Positions 42,777 through 54,285 of a DNA stretch of 64,000 bases are shown piece by piece (the stretch's first letter is position 1; each line of letters begins with the position of its first letter). The stretch covers positions 17,148,275 through 17,212,274 of the forward strand of contig OY754984.1 of NCBI GenBank assembly GCA_963576475.1, in the 5' to 3' direction. A program made the translations under genes and the position numbers. The notes under the pieces were generated by a model. That model was not told where the DNA came from, did no database searches, and was given only the letters and a program-made list of their open reading frames with translations. The DNA is from Molanna angustata. Its lineage: Eukaryota > Arthropoda > Insecta > Trichoptera > Molannidae.

Positions 42777-43530
42777 TGATTTCACAATGTTTAAGCGTGT
42801 TTTTTTACATCAATTTCTCAATGGGAGAGTGTATACTTTGAGTTTCGTCGTGATGTTTTTGTGTGTATGCCGTAATCCGATGCCGTATACAAATACGATT
42901 TTTTTTGGACTCTGCATAGCCCAAAGTAAAAGGCCGATGAACATTATATTGAGACCATAATGTGTGGACTACATTAACTTAGAGTTCATTTGTTTTCCAT
43001 AGACAACGGTTATTTTTTCACTATGATTATTCATCTGTTTTATTTATTTTTTCACTATGATTATTTTCTTATTTTGTTTTAGTTTTTGGAACGATTGAAA
43101 TACACTCTTCAAAAGTGCATTCAGGGATTGTCAACCTTCAAAGAAAAAAAATTTAAGGGTGATAATGCATATTTATATGTTAAATGTATAACAGTACCTA
43201 GTGAAATAGCATTCGTTTGGGAAAATTTAGTTAATAAATTCATATTGATATTGTATATTGTGTTTCTATATAAAACTGCATTTTTTTACTCTCCACTACT
43301 ATGAATGTACTAGTACCTACTCATCTAGATACTTAGGTATATGTCATCTTCCTCATTGCGTAGGTAGAGAGAACCAAACACCGCATTCTACTATCTTGGC
43401 AAATATCCATCATCTCATCAACATATTGTGTGCATTGTCTCATACATGATCGTTTATTGCTAAAGCAAATTTTTAACATCAATATATATCATGAAGAGTG
43501 TGCATAAAATAAAAAAATAAATAAAATAGG
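42777..43530. other. Unassigned sequence
   Basis: TTATTTTTTCACTATGATTA is repeated near 43011 and 43047. A LINE 3' UTR piece (TAGGTAGAGAGAACCAAACA) lies near 43360. No gene. Confidence 0.45.
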
Positions 43531-44195
43531 GATGATTTTTATAGCGCCGTTTTTGTGTTAACCTCACCTCAAGGGCGCTTTGAATATATTACAGGTTTTT
43601 GTAAGACTCGCGGAAGAAGTGAGTTTTCATGTGTTTCCTGAATAGTACTAAGTTGTCGATTCCCCTCAGTTCAGGTGGTAATTTATTCCACGAGGCTGGT
43701 CCAGCCACAGCAAAAGCACGATCACCGAAGGATGTAGTGTTGACTCTATTTATTTCAGTTAACTTGCCAATCATGGATGTGGTGGCTGACCGAAGTGTTT
43801 GTTGTCGCTCGTTTACGGTGAGAGGGATGCAGAAGTCTGAAAGATACGTGGGAGCCATGCCATGGATAGCTTTGAAAGTCAACAAACACAATTTGTACTT
43901 TATTCTCTCTGGCACTTTTACCCAGTGAAGATTTCGTAGATGGTTGGATATGTGTGATAATTTCGCGGCTCCGGTGATTAGCCTAGCAGCAGCGTTGAAG
44001 AGGGATTGAAGTTTGTTTAGCTCCAGCTTTGGGAGGTTTGCTTAGATACCATTAAAGTTGTCCAGGAGGAAAATAACGAATGCGTTTACTAGAAATTTCG
44101 TTGCTTCCGTGGGTATATTTCGTCTGATTGATTTTATTCGTCGTAAGTGGTAGAAAGCAAAGGATGTTGTGCTATTTCTTTACCGATATTGTGTT
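43531..44195 (-). mobile_element. L2/CR1-like LINE tail
   Basis: The minus strand reads STTSFAFYHLRRIKSIRRNI, FLLDNFNGI with a stop, LPKLELNKLQSLFNAAARLI, then an open frame 43915-43589: RIKYKLCLLTFKAIHGMAPT, LSDFCIPLTVNERQQTLRSA and GDRAFAVAGPASWNKLPPEL, a very typical L2/CR1 ending. The 3' end, AGCGCCCTTGAGGTGAGGTT and CGGCGCTATAAAAATCATC, recurs at 63941-63990. One stop and the missing front make it inactive. Confidence 0.88.
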
Positions 44196-44693
44196 ATATC
44201 TTAACCGATTCTCAATCATTTTAATTTTGTATATATTTAGTTCGTGCTTAATCATAATGATCGAAAAATTTTAATCCTACTAATAATAATAAAAAATGAG
44301 ATAAGAAGACTTTGGCATTCTCGTAAAATAATAATATTACCGTTCATTATTTCAGCCACTGGCATTATTCCGAAATCGTTAAGCCGTAATTTAGAAATTT
44401 TTGATTGATCGAAAAACTTAATAAAAATGTAAAAAACGCTAATAATGATAACATGTAGAATCGTTAAAGATTTCTTCAACGTTAATATTCGGGAATCAGT
44501 AGGGTTGATAGGTAGTACAGAGACCTCCTCAGAGCCTAATCCTTTGATATGTCGAGTATCTGGATGGGTGAATAATTCCCAATTGAAACTTTAATGATGC
44601 GTTTGTTGCATTTTATTTTATTATATTAAATAATTTACAATTTAATTATTAATCTTATCTTTTGAGGAAATGTATAATGATAATAATGATAAT
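44196..44693. other. Unassigned AT-rich sequence
   Basis: No feature supported before the next TSD at 44694. Confidence 0.45.
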
Positions 44694-44709
44694 TGAGTGT
44701 TATTAATTG

Positions 44710-45636
44710 GGGGTTATTGAAAAAAGCGAAAGAAGAACAGAATGCGAAATACGAGTGAATAATGAATTACTAGAACAAGTGGATGAATATTTGTAGCTAG
44801 GAAGTATGTTTCAGCGTGATGGAAGACTGGAAAAGGATATAGAAAGAAGGGTAACGGCAGCAAATAGGGTGAACGGTGCATTGAGAACAATAATGGCCGA
44901 CCCAATTATCTCAAGGCCAGCAAAGCTCGCTGTGCACAATGCAATAGTCGTACCAACATCAATGTATGCAAGTGAGACAAGGACATGGCAGAAGACGCAT
45001 GAAAGTAAAATTAACGCTGTGGAAATGAGGTCCCTAAGACGAATGTATGGTAGAACGATCTATGATAGGATAAGGAATGTGGACATCAGACGAGAATGCA
45101 AGATTGAAAGAGATATTGTGAGTAGAATGAAAGTAAATACACTACGATGGTTCGGACATGTGAAGAGAATGAACGATGAGCGCCTGACAAAGAAAGTATA
45201 CAAGTAATCAAATATTTTTATTATTGCATATGCGCAAACACTGGATTTTTTTCCCTGTCGGGAGTCAAAGGTATTTTTTAACAGATTTTTAATTAGTAAG
45301 CCCTGTAGGTGCCTTGATTTCCCGGTTCTCCTACAGTAAATATTCCAACTTCGTCTCTATTGAGATAATTAAAAATCTGTTAAAAAAGTATACAAGGCTG
45401 AAAAGAGTGGAATGAGAGGTCGTGGCCGCCCGAGAAAGAGTTGGCATGATCATATAAATGAGATTTTGAAAGATGGTAATATACCAAGTCAGAATAATAG
45501 GAGAGCATGTATGACGCGATGCATGGATGTTAATGAGGCAAAACACGTATGTCATGATAGAGGTGTGTCTGGCGTTCGGTCCTCTCTGCCTACCCCAAGT
45601 AGGGATACGGCGTGATGGTATGTGTGTATGTATGTA
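44710..45636 (+). mobile_element. 5'-truncated LINE, interrupted, with 16-bp TSD
   Basis: TGAGTGTTATTAATTG at 44694-44709 and 45637-45652 is a perfect 16-bp duplication. Coding: ECEIRVNNELLEQVDEYL, a TAG, LGSMFQRDGRLEKDIERRVT, NAIVVPTSMYASETRTW, VEMRSLRRMYGRTIYDRI, LRWFGHVKRMNDERLTKKVY, then after the inserted block SGMRGRGRPRKSWHDHI and VSGVRSSLPTPSRDTA. The 3' tail is (TATG)n. Only the C-terminal domain of an RTE-like protein is present. The nested block at 45205-45384 breaks it. Confidence 0.92.
45205..45384. mobile_element. 180-bp Repeat C insertion with 12-bp TSD
   Basis: AAAGTATACAAG at 45193-45204 and 45385-45396 flanks the insert, and its removal restores the LINE frame (TKKVYKAEKSGMRGRG). 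The insert holds GCAAACACTGGATTTTTTTC, CTGTCGGGAGTCAAAG, AAGCCCTGTAGGTGCC and TTCGTCTCTATTGAG, the Repeat C order. An inner inverted pair TTTTAACAGATTTTTAATTA and TAATTAAAAATCTGTTAAAA lies at 45272-45386. The A-run makes the TSD 9 to 12 bp. Confidence 0.85.
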
Positions 45637-45652
45637 TGAGTGTTATTAATTG

Positions 45653-46794
45653 TAGTGCTTAACTGTAATATCATAAGTAAATCAGCCAGCGCCGTTGTAA
45701 TAGAAATGTTTGTAATAAAAATCCTTCTCTTCTTTAGAAAATAGGTCTTTGACACTTATATTGACATCTATAGTTATTTTTGTTGAAATGATAATTTTAT
45801 TGAAAACATATTTCAACTCTTTATTCCAATTCATAAGCCCACATCGATTCTAAGTATTTATATATATTTATTTAAATGCGAATCAACTCAATTCCGGAAG
45901 TCATTGGGGGCATGTTCAATGTTCAGTCAATGAATGAAGCAATTTCGTTTTGTCTAAGGAATAAATAAGAATAAACAAACTATCGATTAAAAGCAATCGA
46001 TTTGCATAAGATACTTACGCTTTTATTTGTAATTCTGAATACAGTCTAATGGATGCAAATTTCCAAAAATTATGTTAATCGCAATACATTAAATGGCTAT
46101 AAATATCTTGGAAAGATTTTCCCTCGCTTCGACGTTTCCTATTGCAAAGGTTTAATGGTCCATAAAGTTGGTGATGATTCGCAGTTTATTTTTCCTCAAA
46201 ATGAATTAAAATTGTGAAAAGCTCTCATAATTCACAAAGGCGAACGCGTATATTATATTCTGTGTGTGCTTCTATTAAATGTACATATGTAAATTATAAT
46301 ATATTATGTAGATTACATTTTCGACCTATTATTCAAACATACTTTTCAAACATACTTTTCGTACATCATAATTCAATTTATATTATAATGTGTTGAATAT
46401 AAATAACGTGTTACCATGCATAATTTATTAATTCCCAGTAAAAAAATCTGTTCAATTAAATCAAGAAATCACCAGTACCTACATTTATATAATGTTAACC
46501 CATTACCGCCTATCGTTCCCATATGAACACGAAACAAGGCTGTTGCTAAAATAGTGTTTTTACGAAAAGAGTATATTTTTATCAGCTAACAAAACACTCA
46601 ATTAATATTGTCACAAGAATCAACCTTCAGTTTATTATTTTACTTATATTATTAAATACTACATTATGTCGTACTACAATAGTTAATACAATAATTAGAA
46701 ATATAATAATTAAATATACAACTATTTTTATTCTATACTAAATCAAACAAACTCTTCTTAAAAATGTAGTGAAAATCTATTCATAATTACATTA
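45653..46794. other. Unassigned AT-rich sequence
   Basis: CATACTTTTC is repeated near 46338. No gene or structured repeat seen. Confidence 0.45.
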
Positions 46795-47035
46795 TTTATT
46801 TATTTACTTATTACTTCTCGGACAACTAACAGGTAGGTACTATGTCAAATATTTATTTAACACGCACCCAATAACAAGTTGTCACATTCTGGAGACTTAC
46901 GATATTAATCGTCTCACAGGTCCAGACTGAAAACACAATTAAAAACTGTGTCTCCACCGGGAATCGAACCCGGGACCTTTGGATCAGCAGTCAGATATCC
47001 AACCAACTGAGCCATGGGCTAGTAGAGTGGATACA
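46795..47035 (-). mobile_element. tRNA-derived SINE
   Basis: On the minus strand the head TGGCTCAGTTGG (A-box-like) and GGGTTCGATTCCC (B-box) sit at pol III promoter spacing, followed by a body with GACGATTAATATCGTAAGTC, AATGTGACAACTTG and an AATAAATAAAT tail. The same family, with the same body, is at 60545-60860. The acceptor arms do not pair, so it is not a functional tRNA. Confidence 0.85.
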
Positions 47036-47329
47036 TCCATGTGATTCCAATGACTTAATAGCATTTTTTTGGATTATATATATATATGTATTCTTTTAAT
47101 CATTGTTACTCGTAACCGATGTTCTTGTAATTGAATGGATTACAAAATAAATAAATAAAAAAAGTGCTATTCGTAATAATTGTGGCACAAATGAACCCTG
47201 AATCAGGCTAAGTATTAAAAAAATATTTTTATTTCATAACTTTTTTAAATGCAAGTTTATGACTAAAGATACAATACATACATTCATAAAATGATATAAT
47301 ATATTGCATGGTTATTTTTTGTGTTCACT
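47036..47329. other. Unassigned AT-rich sequence
   Basis: Ordinary AT-rich spacer with a short (TA)n run near 47076. Confidence 0.5.
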
Positions 47330-47545
47330 ATTTTTTTTTAAATAAAAAAAAATGAATATGTCCTTGTTAAACAAGTACATATACATCTTCCTACGTTCCC
47401 TTAAATAAGCAAATAAATGCTTGTGCTATAGGTGAACGAAATCGGTCGAGGCAGGATTCGAACTCGCGACCACTGGGTTACTATCCCAGCGCGCTAACCG
47501 CTCTGCCATCGACCCATCTACTTCATCTCTGCCATCGACCCATTT
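47330..47545 (-). mobile_element. tRNA-derived SINE, tRNA-Thr-like head
   Basis: The minus strand has GGGTCGATGGCAGAGCGGTT and GAGTTCGAATCC. An anticodon-like arm CTGGG-ATAGTAA-CCCAG would give AGT, and GGTCGA/TCGACC acceptor pairs are kept. The T arm has a mismatch, and no T-run terminator follows; instead an AT-rich body runs to a TTTTTTTTTATTT stretch. I call it a SINE rather than a tRNA gene. An 18-bp piece of the head (CTCTGCCATCGACCCATY) is duplicated at 47500-47541. Confidence 0.75.
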
Positions 47546-48189
47546 CAACCTAAAGTGCGAGTTTCCATATGGAAACGCTAAGCACATTGATACAAATTGT
47601 ATTAAAACGCTAAGGTAATGATATTCTTTACAAAGAAAAGGTTTTTTAACTAATCAAAATGATAACTTTTTTAAAATATTACATACATTCAATTTACCTC
47701 CAATCTCTCATATATATAGTTTTTTTATTTTTCTTTATTCCACAGTAATCTGATTAAATTTTTTTTTTGATAGAAATCCGAAATCAAAAAAAAAAATATT
47801 TGACCACTAATGGGTTAATTGAGGTGTAGAGAATTTGTGCTGGAGATAATATTTTAAATACGAAGACGTAGAATGAATATTTCATATACATAATATAACT
47901 ACTTGGATATTTTTTATATATGTTTTTCATCAATTTATGACCAAGATAAGATGGGCAAGGAATCTGTTTCGGGCAGCACCAGTCACGGAGGGAGGAGTTT
48001 TTACCACGGTGATCGCCAACTTGAACAGAAAGTAGAGAAAATACATATACCTATACATCTATTAATCAAAAAGTGGTGCAGAGACACACAGGATAGAGAA
48101 GGATGGGAAAAGTTGTTGGACGCCTACATCCTGCATTGGAGAGATGGCCTTGAAGAAGGAGAACAATATTTTTAATGGTATATTATCCA
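47546..48189. other. Unassigned sequence
   Basis: Near 47900-48140 there is a faint LINE-like piece (FFHQFMTKIRWARNLF-style, broken; DTQDREGWEKLLDAYILHW at 48080) that may be a decayed retroelement. No intact frame. Confidence 0.4.
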
Positions 48190-48370
48190 TATACAACAGG
48201 CAATTTGACATCTCACATAGTCCGGCAATGAGGTTCACCACCCATTCTGAATGTAATGCCTTTTCAGGTGAGACTAGACTAGTGTGTGGGCATACTGGCA
48301 TGTGTCGTACTTCCCGCACACCTGTCGCTGGTAATCGCAGATTGTTAGATGTGCCATGATGAAAATGGAA
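48190..48370 (+). repeat. Repeat B copy
   Basis: AATGAGGTTCACCACCCATT, then TTTTCAGGTGAGACTAGAC, CACACCTGTCGCTGGTAATC and GATGTGCCATGATG. Best match to 8335-8515. Confidence 0.75.
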
Positions 48371-48644
48371 ACAAAATTTGAATTTCCTCAAAAAATTTAA
48401 ATAGCTAATCCAGCATTCATGCGACGATTTCTTTTCAATAGTTGAATTCAAATTTACATATTTGAAGTCTGTCACACGATACCTCGTTATCGTATCGTAA
48501 GAACGTTTGATATCTCTGATTGATAAAATTGAAGGGGTAATTCGAAAGTTATGTAATTCATATTCCAAAAACATATTTTGTATCCCGTCAATGGATGGTT
48601 TAAAAAAAAAATATTCGGAATGTTTTGTGGATAAAATAAGATGG

Positions 48645-50739
48645 ATCCCATACAGCCAATTCCGGTCGCAGAATTTTCAAAGTAGTCACAAGTAGTCGCA
48701 GTTACTAAAAAGTGTGGTAACAGTTACTACACATTGCGACCGAAAAAAATTCGGTAACTTTTTGTCGACACTGTGTAGACACAAAGTCTACACATTTGTG
48801 TACACTTTCATTGTATACACTTTGTGACTAGTTTGCGACTAGTTTGTGACTAGTGTACACTTTTGGAAAAAGTGTAGTAACTGTGTGGTAACAGTGTGGA
48901 AACATTGTTACCAGAATATTTAAATCTGCACACAATGTGTGGTAACTGTTTCCACATTGTTACCACACTAGGCGCGAACATTACAATGCTAAATTTAGAG
49001 AAAAGTTCTCAAACTGTTTTGATAGCATGCCTCGTATCGTCATTAATATTGCATTCATTATGAGTAAACAACCAAAATGATTCCGTCTCTCGTAGACTTT
49101 TTACAGAAAAGTTAGTAAGTTAATCAATTCCAATTAAGTATTTTTAAGATACTTATTTAAATATTTCATTTTCACCTTCTCAAACTATGTTATACATATA
49201 AGCTTTTTATAATTTCACAATTAATTAATTTTGTTCATTTAATCGTATTGCTTACTGACGTGTCATGTCATGATTTTCTCTGGCGTGATAGAAAGCTTTT
49301 TCATCTATATGTCATGTCATATATCAAATATGCTTGAAATAAATAAATAAATGTGCAAATGATCGTCTATCTTAAACAGGAATATTTCTTTGTAAGTTTG
49401 ACAAATATAATTTTCCTTTAAGTCTTTTTGTGAAGAAAATAAACCTATTATTATTGAGTCGTAGGTCTCGTAGTGTTCAAACGTTCTCAATGTAAAAACA
49501 ATTTTATATAAAAAAAATATGCAGCGATGACGCGTACCAACACAGCACTGGCGCGTGCACACTAGACTTATGACGCGCGGCCGCTTCCCCGCACTATGGA
49601 GCATTGATGGACACTGTTCAAATATTTTTTTTATACATTCAACAATTTGCTTTAAATTTTTATTTTAATATAAATAATTTAGTAAATTAAACATCAATAT
49701 TTTGAACATTTTTTTTTATTTTCAATACAATAAAATATTATCAATATTTTCAAGAAAATTTGCACATAGAAACGGAAAAACTAAACAAAAAACGAATTAC
49801 AAAAAATTCTTTTCACATAAAAAAATACCTAACACTAATGATATAACACCGTGTGCTTTGATTTTGCATTTTATTTTTCTCCAATTCCCGGAAGGCACAC
49901 TAGTGTCATCTCTTCTCAGTGCTTCAAGATCACTGTTTTTTTTTATTCTTGGCCAAAAGAGGATATCTTCTACGATTCAGGTGCTGGGTATAAGCGATAT
50001 AAGCTTCGATGAACCCTCTTTTGTTAAAATGATGAAAAGGGCAAGCTGCGTTTTGTTTTGAAAGTTTGAGAATAACTGTAAACGAGTAAAATATGTGAAT
50101 CCATTTTGTAAATTCGGTAAATGTCAGATGAAAATATTTTTTTTCATTATTCACCAATATTATGGTTATTTTTACTCATAACTATATTATTATAATTATA
50201 ATTGATTATTCTATCAAACAGAAACATCTTAGCTTTAAAAATGCATGACTTATTGAATAAAAATAATTCGTACATTTCGATATTATTGTTTAAATTACGA
50301 TAATATGATGGCGCGTTGGTTAAATTCAACATATTTGAACGAATTACACAGTAAATTTCATTTTCCACTAAAAATCTAGTTACATATGTCATGATAATCA
50401 ATATTAATAATATTTACTTATATTGACAAACTGTAATGGCGGTGTTATATTGTTTTTTAATATTTTATCCATAGATTTTATCACTCACGAAAAGATGTCA
50501 AACTAACTAGTGAACGACGAGGGGCGGAGCTAAAAGTAGTCGCAAAGTGGTAACAATGTGTCCACACGGTTACGGAACATTGTGACCGAAATGTTACTGT
50601 GTCTACTGTTCCCCATTTTCGGTCGTAGTGTAGGAACAGTGTCTACTTTGCGACCAGAATATGTTACTAGAATACATCGTGTCTACACATTTGTGTGCAC
50701 TTTGTGTAGGAACGGCGACCGAAAATGGTTATATGGGAT
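48645..50739. mobile_element. 2.1-kb TIR element of unknown superfamily
   Basis: The left end ATCCCATACAGCCAATTCCG and the reverse complement of the right end ATCCCATATAACCATTTTCG are inverted repeats, continuing into GGTCGC on both sides. Each terminal 200-350 bp is packed with short words GTGTAGAC, GTGTACAC, TGTTACCA and GTAACAGT in both orientations; the inner 1.5 kb is plain AT-rich DNA. Weak frames inside (49317-49604 minus, 49702-50061 plus, 49930-50157 minus) show no transposase motif I recognise. The TSD is ambiguous (AT or TA). Likely a non-autonomous DNA transposon with subterminal transposase-binding repeats. Confidence 0.75.
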
Positions 50740-50867
50740 ATTTCTGTTCAAATTTAAAATTTGTTCATGGGAAATACTGATAATAAAAACAGGATTTGAT
50801 TTGTACCTTCTTATATATTTAAGGTAAGATTATATGCCAATCTAAAGTAATAAAGCAATCAAAATGT

Positions 50868-50910
50868 TAGTGTTTGTGTGTGTGTATGTGTGTGTGTGTG
50901 TGTGTGTTTG
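50868..50910. repeat. (GT)n microsatellite
   Basis: Interrupted GT array. Confidence 0.9.
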
Positions 50911-51705
50911 TCTCACGCCTTTTGAAAAACCAAGAGCATCTAAAAATCTAATTTATGTGCGAACGTGTACCTGTATACCTGATGCAGTGTCACGCTAAAA
51001 ATAATGCGATAAAAATGCTGAATTTTAAAAATATTTCAATAATTATTTTTTTCATACAAAATTTTCCAAGTCGTATCTGTCAAAAAAGTGTACATTTTGC
51101 ACGCAAATATCTGTTAGTTTAAAAGTTAGAAGTACGTATTTACACAAAAAAAATATATTTTGAAGTATAACTTAGCGTTTAAGTGAAAAACATGGTGAAT
51201 ATTTGGTATAATTATAATGTTTAACTTATTTTTAAAGTAAGCCTTTTGTACATAAACGCCGCCATTTTAATATCTTTTCATACAATATTTCATTTTCCCA
51301 CCGAATGAATATGTTCTTTAAAATAATAAACCTTTGAAATAAATGTAATTATGAAATAATAAAATGAAACACAAGACATTACGGCAAGTTTTAAGACATA
51401 TATTGTAAAAATGTGTTATTTATTAGTAAAGATATAGGCATAATAAAATTGCATAATTTGTAAATAATATTTGATTTTTCTGACAATTTTCATTTTTATG
51501 GCATCGAACAAACCAATGTAGGTACCTACATATTCAAAAAATGTATCCGAACCATTCGATATTACTTACGTGTTCGAATCGTTTCCATGGCTACAGAAAG
51601 AATGTGATATTCAAATAAAATTTGTTAGGAATCGAATTTATTTAGAAGGTTGTTGTAGGTAGGTACCTACCTAATACTATTTACTTACAAATCAACAATA
51701 ATATA
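50911..51705. other. Unassigned AT-rich sequence
   Basis: No gene. A TAGGTAGGTACCTACCTA palindrome (51659-51675), typical of lepidopteran genomic DNA. Confidence 0.5.
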
Positions 51706-51820
51706 CCTATACTGATTTCCTATAGGAAAATTATTTTATTTATTTATTTACCAACCGTTTGTCCGATTATAATGAAACTTTGGTGAATTGTCGAGCGTAT
51801 GCCCAGGATGGTTTTTGGAT

Positions 51821-52435
51821 TTAAACTTTTTTCTTATTCTTCTTCTTCTTCGTGTATTTGGTCGTTTTACCTATGAAGGGGGAGTATCCTGGGAAAAGAA
51901 GGTCCGACTGTCCCTCCATCTCTTCACAGGTCTTCCAGGACGGGTTCTGCATATAAACTTTTTTTTTCTTTTTCTTCAACGTGTACTTGGTCATCTTACC
52001 TATGAAGATGAACTATCCTGGGAGATGAAGGTCCAATTTTCCTTCCATCTCTTCGCAGGTTTCTGGATTTAAACTTTTTTCTTCTTCTTCTTCATCGTCT
52101 ATTTGGTCATTTTACCTTTGAAGGTGGACTAACCTGGGAGAAGAATGTCCAATTTTCCTTCCATCTCTTCGCAGGTATCTGGATTTAAACTTATTTCTTC
52201 TTCTTCTTCTTCATCGTGTATTTTTGGTCATTTTACCTATGAAGTTGGAGAATCCTGGGAGAAGAAGGTCCAACTGTCCTTCCATCTCTTCGCAGGTATC
52301 TGGGTTTAAAATTTTTTCTTCTTCTTCGTGTATTTAGTCATTTTACCTATTAAGTAGAGCATCCTGGGAAAAGAAGGTTCTTTCATCTCTTCGCGGTTCT
52401 TCCAGGATGGTTTCTGGATTTAAACTTTTCTTAAC
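51821..52435 (+). repeat. Tandem array A, 115-133-bp units
   Basis: Five units, each starting TTAAACTTTTTTCTTCTTCT, then GTATTTGGTCATTTTACCTA, AGAAGGTCCAACTGTCC and ATCTCTTCGCAGG. Starts at 51821, 51954, 52069, 52184, 52305; a sixth begins at 52420. Confidence 0.93.
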
Positions 52436-52436
52436 A

Positions 52437-52610
52437 GACTGATGGGACGGGATGTAATGAAGGGAAGGGAGGCACTAAAGGGCCTGAAGGGACGGGAGGT
52501 ATAAAACTGCCTGAAGGGACGGAAGGTACTGAAGGGCCTGATGGGAAGGGACGTAATGAGGGATTAAAGGGACGGGAGGTACTGAAGGGCCTGAAGCGGC
52601 GGGTCCTGGA
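52437..52610 (+). repeat. Tandem array B, G-rich 27-bp units
   Basis: About six units of GGGACGGGAGGTACTGAAG followed by GGCCTGAA. Multiple GGG runs could form G-quadruplexes on the plus strand. Confidence 0.9.
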
Positions 52611-53100
52611 GTCTAATTCTTTTTCTTCTTAATTTTATGTAGACCTTTAGGGCAGTTTTTATACAAACTATTTCCTATTGTCTAATTCATCTTCTTCTTC
52701 TTTTATGTATACATTTGGGTCATATTTTTATAAAAATTATTTCCTTTAGTCTAATTATTATTCTTCTTCATTTAAGTACGTAGACTTTTGGGAGAGTTTT
52801 AATACAAACTATTTCCAATAGTCTTATTCATTTTCTTTTATGTAGACCTTTTGGTCAGTATTTATACAAACTATTTCCAATAGTCTAAATATTCTTCTTC
52901 TTCTTTTTTGTAGACCTTTGGGTGAGCTTTTATACAATCTATTTTACAATAGTCTAATTCTTCTATTAGGTATATGTATTTTTACTTATTTTATGTAGAC
53001 CATTGGAATAGTTTTTTATACAAACTATTTCTTATAGTCTTATACTTATTTTTCTCTTTTTTATTTAGTCTTTTGGGTTAGTTTTAAGTCTAATAGTCTA
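52611..53100 (+). repeat. Tandem array C, about 70-bp units
   Basis: About seven units with AGTCTAATTCTTCTTCTT, TTATGTAGACCTTTGGG and ATACAAACTATTTCC. Confidence 0.9.
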
Positions 53101-53850
53101 TTGTGCAGAAATATTATTAACGATATGCACACTTGATGAAAATACATATGAAATGAATGGGATATGGGATGTGACGATATAACCTGCACTAGAATCTTTT
53201 CAATACTTTTGTTTAATTAAATTTAAACCATTTATATCATCCTATTTTGAATAATTTTCAACACCTAATATTTAAAGAATGGGGGTTGTGGCCATTACTG
53301 AATTCTTCACAACATTTATATTCAAATTAAAAACTATTAACTATAGTTCAAGTCTTCTTCTTCTTCTTTAATGAAGACTTTCAGTCAAATTGAGCAAAAA
53401 TATAATGCACACTTGATGAAAAAATATAAAAACGAATGGGATGTGACCAATACTAGATCTTTTCAGTACCTACGTTTGTTTAATCAAATTTTAACCACAT
53501 CCCAACATCCAAAATTACTAAATTTTCAATAGGTACACATTACAATTTGTTTTCGATGATAATATTTAAAAATGGGGGTTGTGGCCAAACCAATCTCTTT
53601 ACAACGTTGATAAACAGTCATATTTAAAACCATTACGCATAGTCCATGCGAGCAGAAATTGTATAAATATTATACTTCATTCACACTTTATAGCAATATA
53701 TAAAAAAGAATGGGTTGTGGCCATCACTTGAACATTTTACAATACTTAAACTCAATCAAATTTCAAACCACTTTTCATAGTCTGATATTGAAAAATAATT
53801 GGGTGACAATATTATAAAAACGATTGCTTTTTCTTTCACAATTTTACATT
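53101..53850 (+). repeat. Tandem array D, degenerate about 140-bp units
   Basis: Repeated AATGCACACTTGATGAAAA, AAGAATGGGGGTTGTGGCC and TTTTCAATACTT blocks (53123, 53270, 53404, 53560, 53690). Much more diverged than arrays A to C. Confidence 0.75.
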
Positions 53851-53880
53851 CTTGGCCAACGGCGGGACATAAAAGCTAGT

Positions 53881-54285
53881 AAACAAATATAATTTGACAG
53901 CGAGTCTCTCATGGTTTGTATCTGATCCAGGCGCTTCGTCTCGCCTAAACATTCATCATCCTTTGGGATGGTACATATATATATTCGACTGACGGAATTT
54001 TGTAAAATTGGATACCTACATATATTGAAATTTGATAAATTAAATTATTCCTCAGGATATCCGGCTTTTGATGGTGCTAAAACGCTTTTTTAGTATTTTT
54101 TTTTAATTTGAAAAGTGTCTCAACATACATAAGCAAGAAAAATTTGTGTCCAAAAAAGAACAACAGATGTGAAAATACGATAACTGAAGATAAACAAGCC
54201 AAAATTAAAATAATATTTCTGTCGCAGTTCAGGAGTGCCATCTATGCGAAAGCTGTGTAACCCCGTGTATAAGAATCGTGCCTTT
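53881..54285. other. Unassigned sequence
   Basis: Contains TCGTCTCGCCTAAACATTC, a scrap of Repeat B. Nothing else. Confidence 0.4.

Larger units (their letters stand above)
51706..53880 (+). mobile_element. Helitron-like element made of tandem arrays
   Basis: It begins around CCTATACTGATTTCCTATAG and AACCGTTTGTCCGATTATAA, then TGAAACTTTGGTG, and ends GGCGGGACATAAAAGCTAGT. The opening and the CTAGT close resemble a common insect Helitron-type repeat (5' CTATACT..., 3' GCGGG...AGCTAGT; known pattern). Between them are four different tandem arrays listed separately. No Rep/helicase coding is present, so it would be non-autonomous. The exact 5' base is uncertain, and a clear 3' hairpin was not found. 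Confidence 0.6.

Noticed and set aside
46950..47520. Two tRNA genes
   Set aside because: A and B boxes are present, but the first lacks a pairing acceptor stem, the second has a T-arm mismatch and no terminator, and the first family recurs with the same long body elsewhere.
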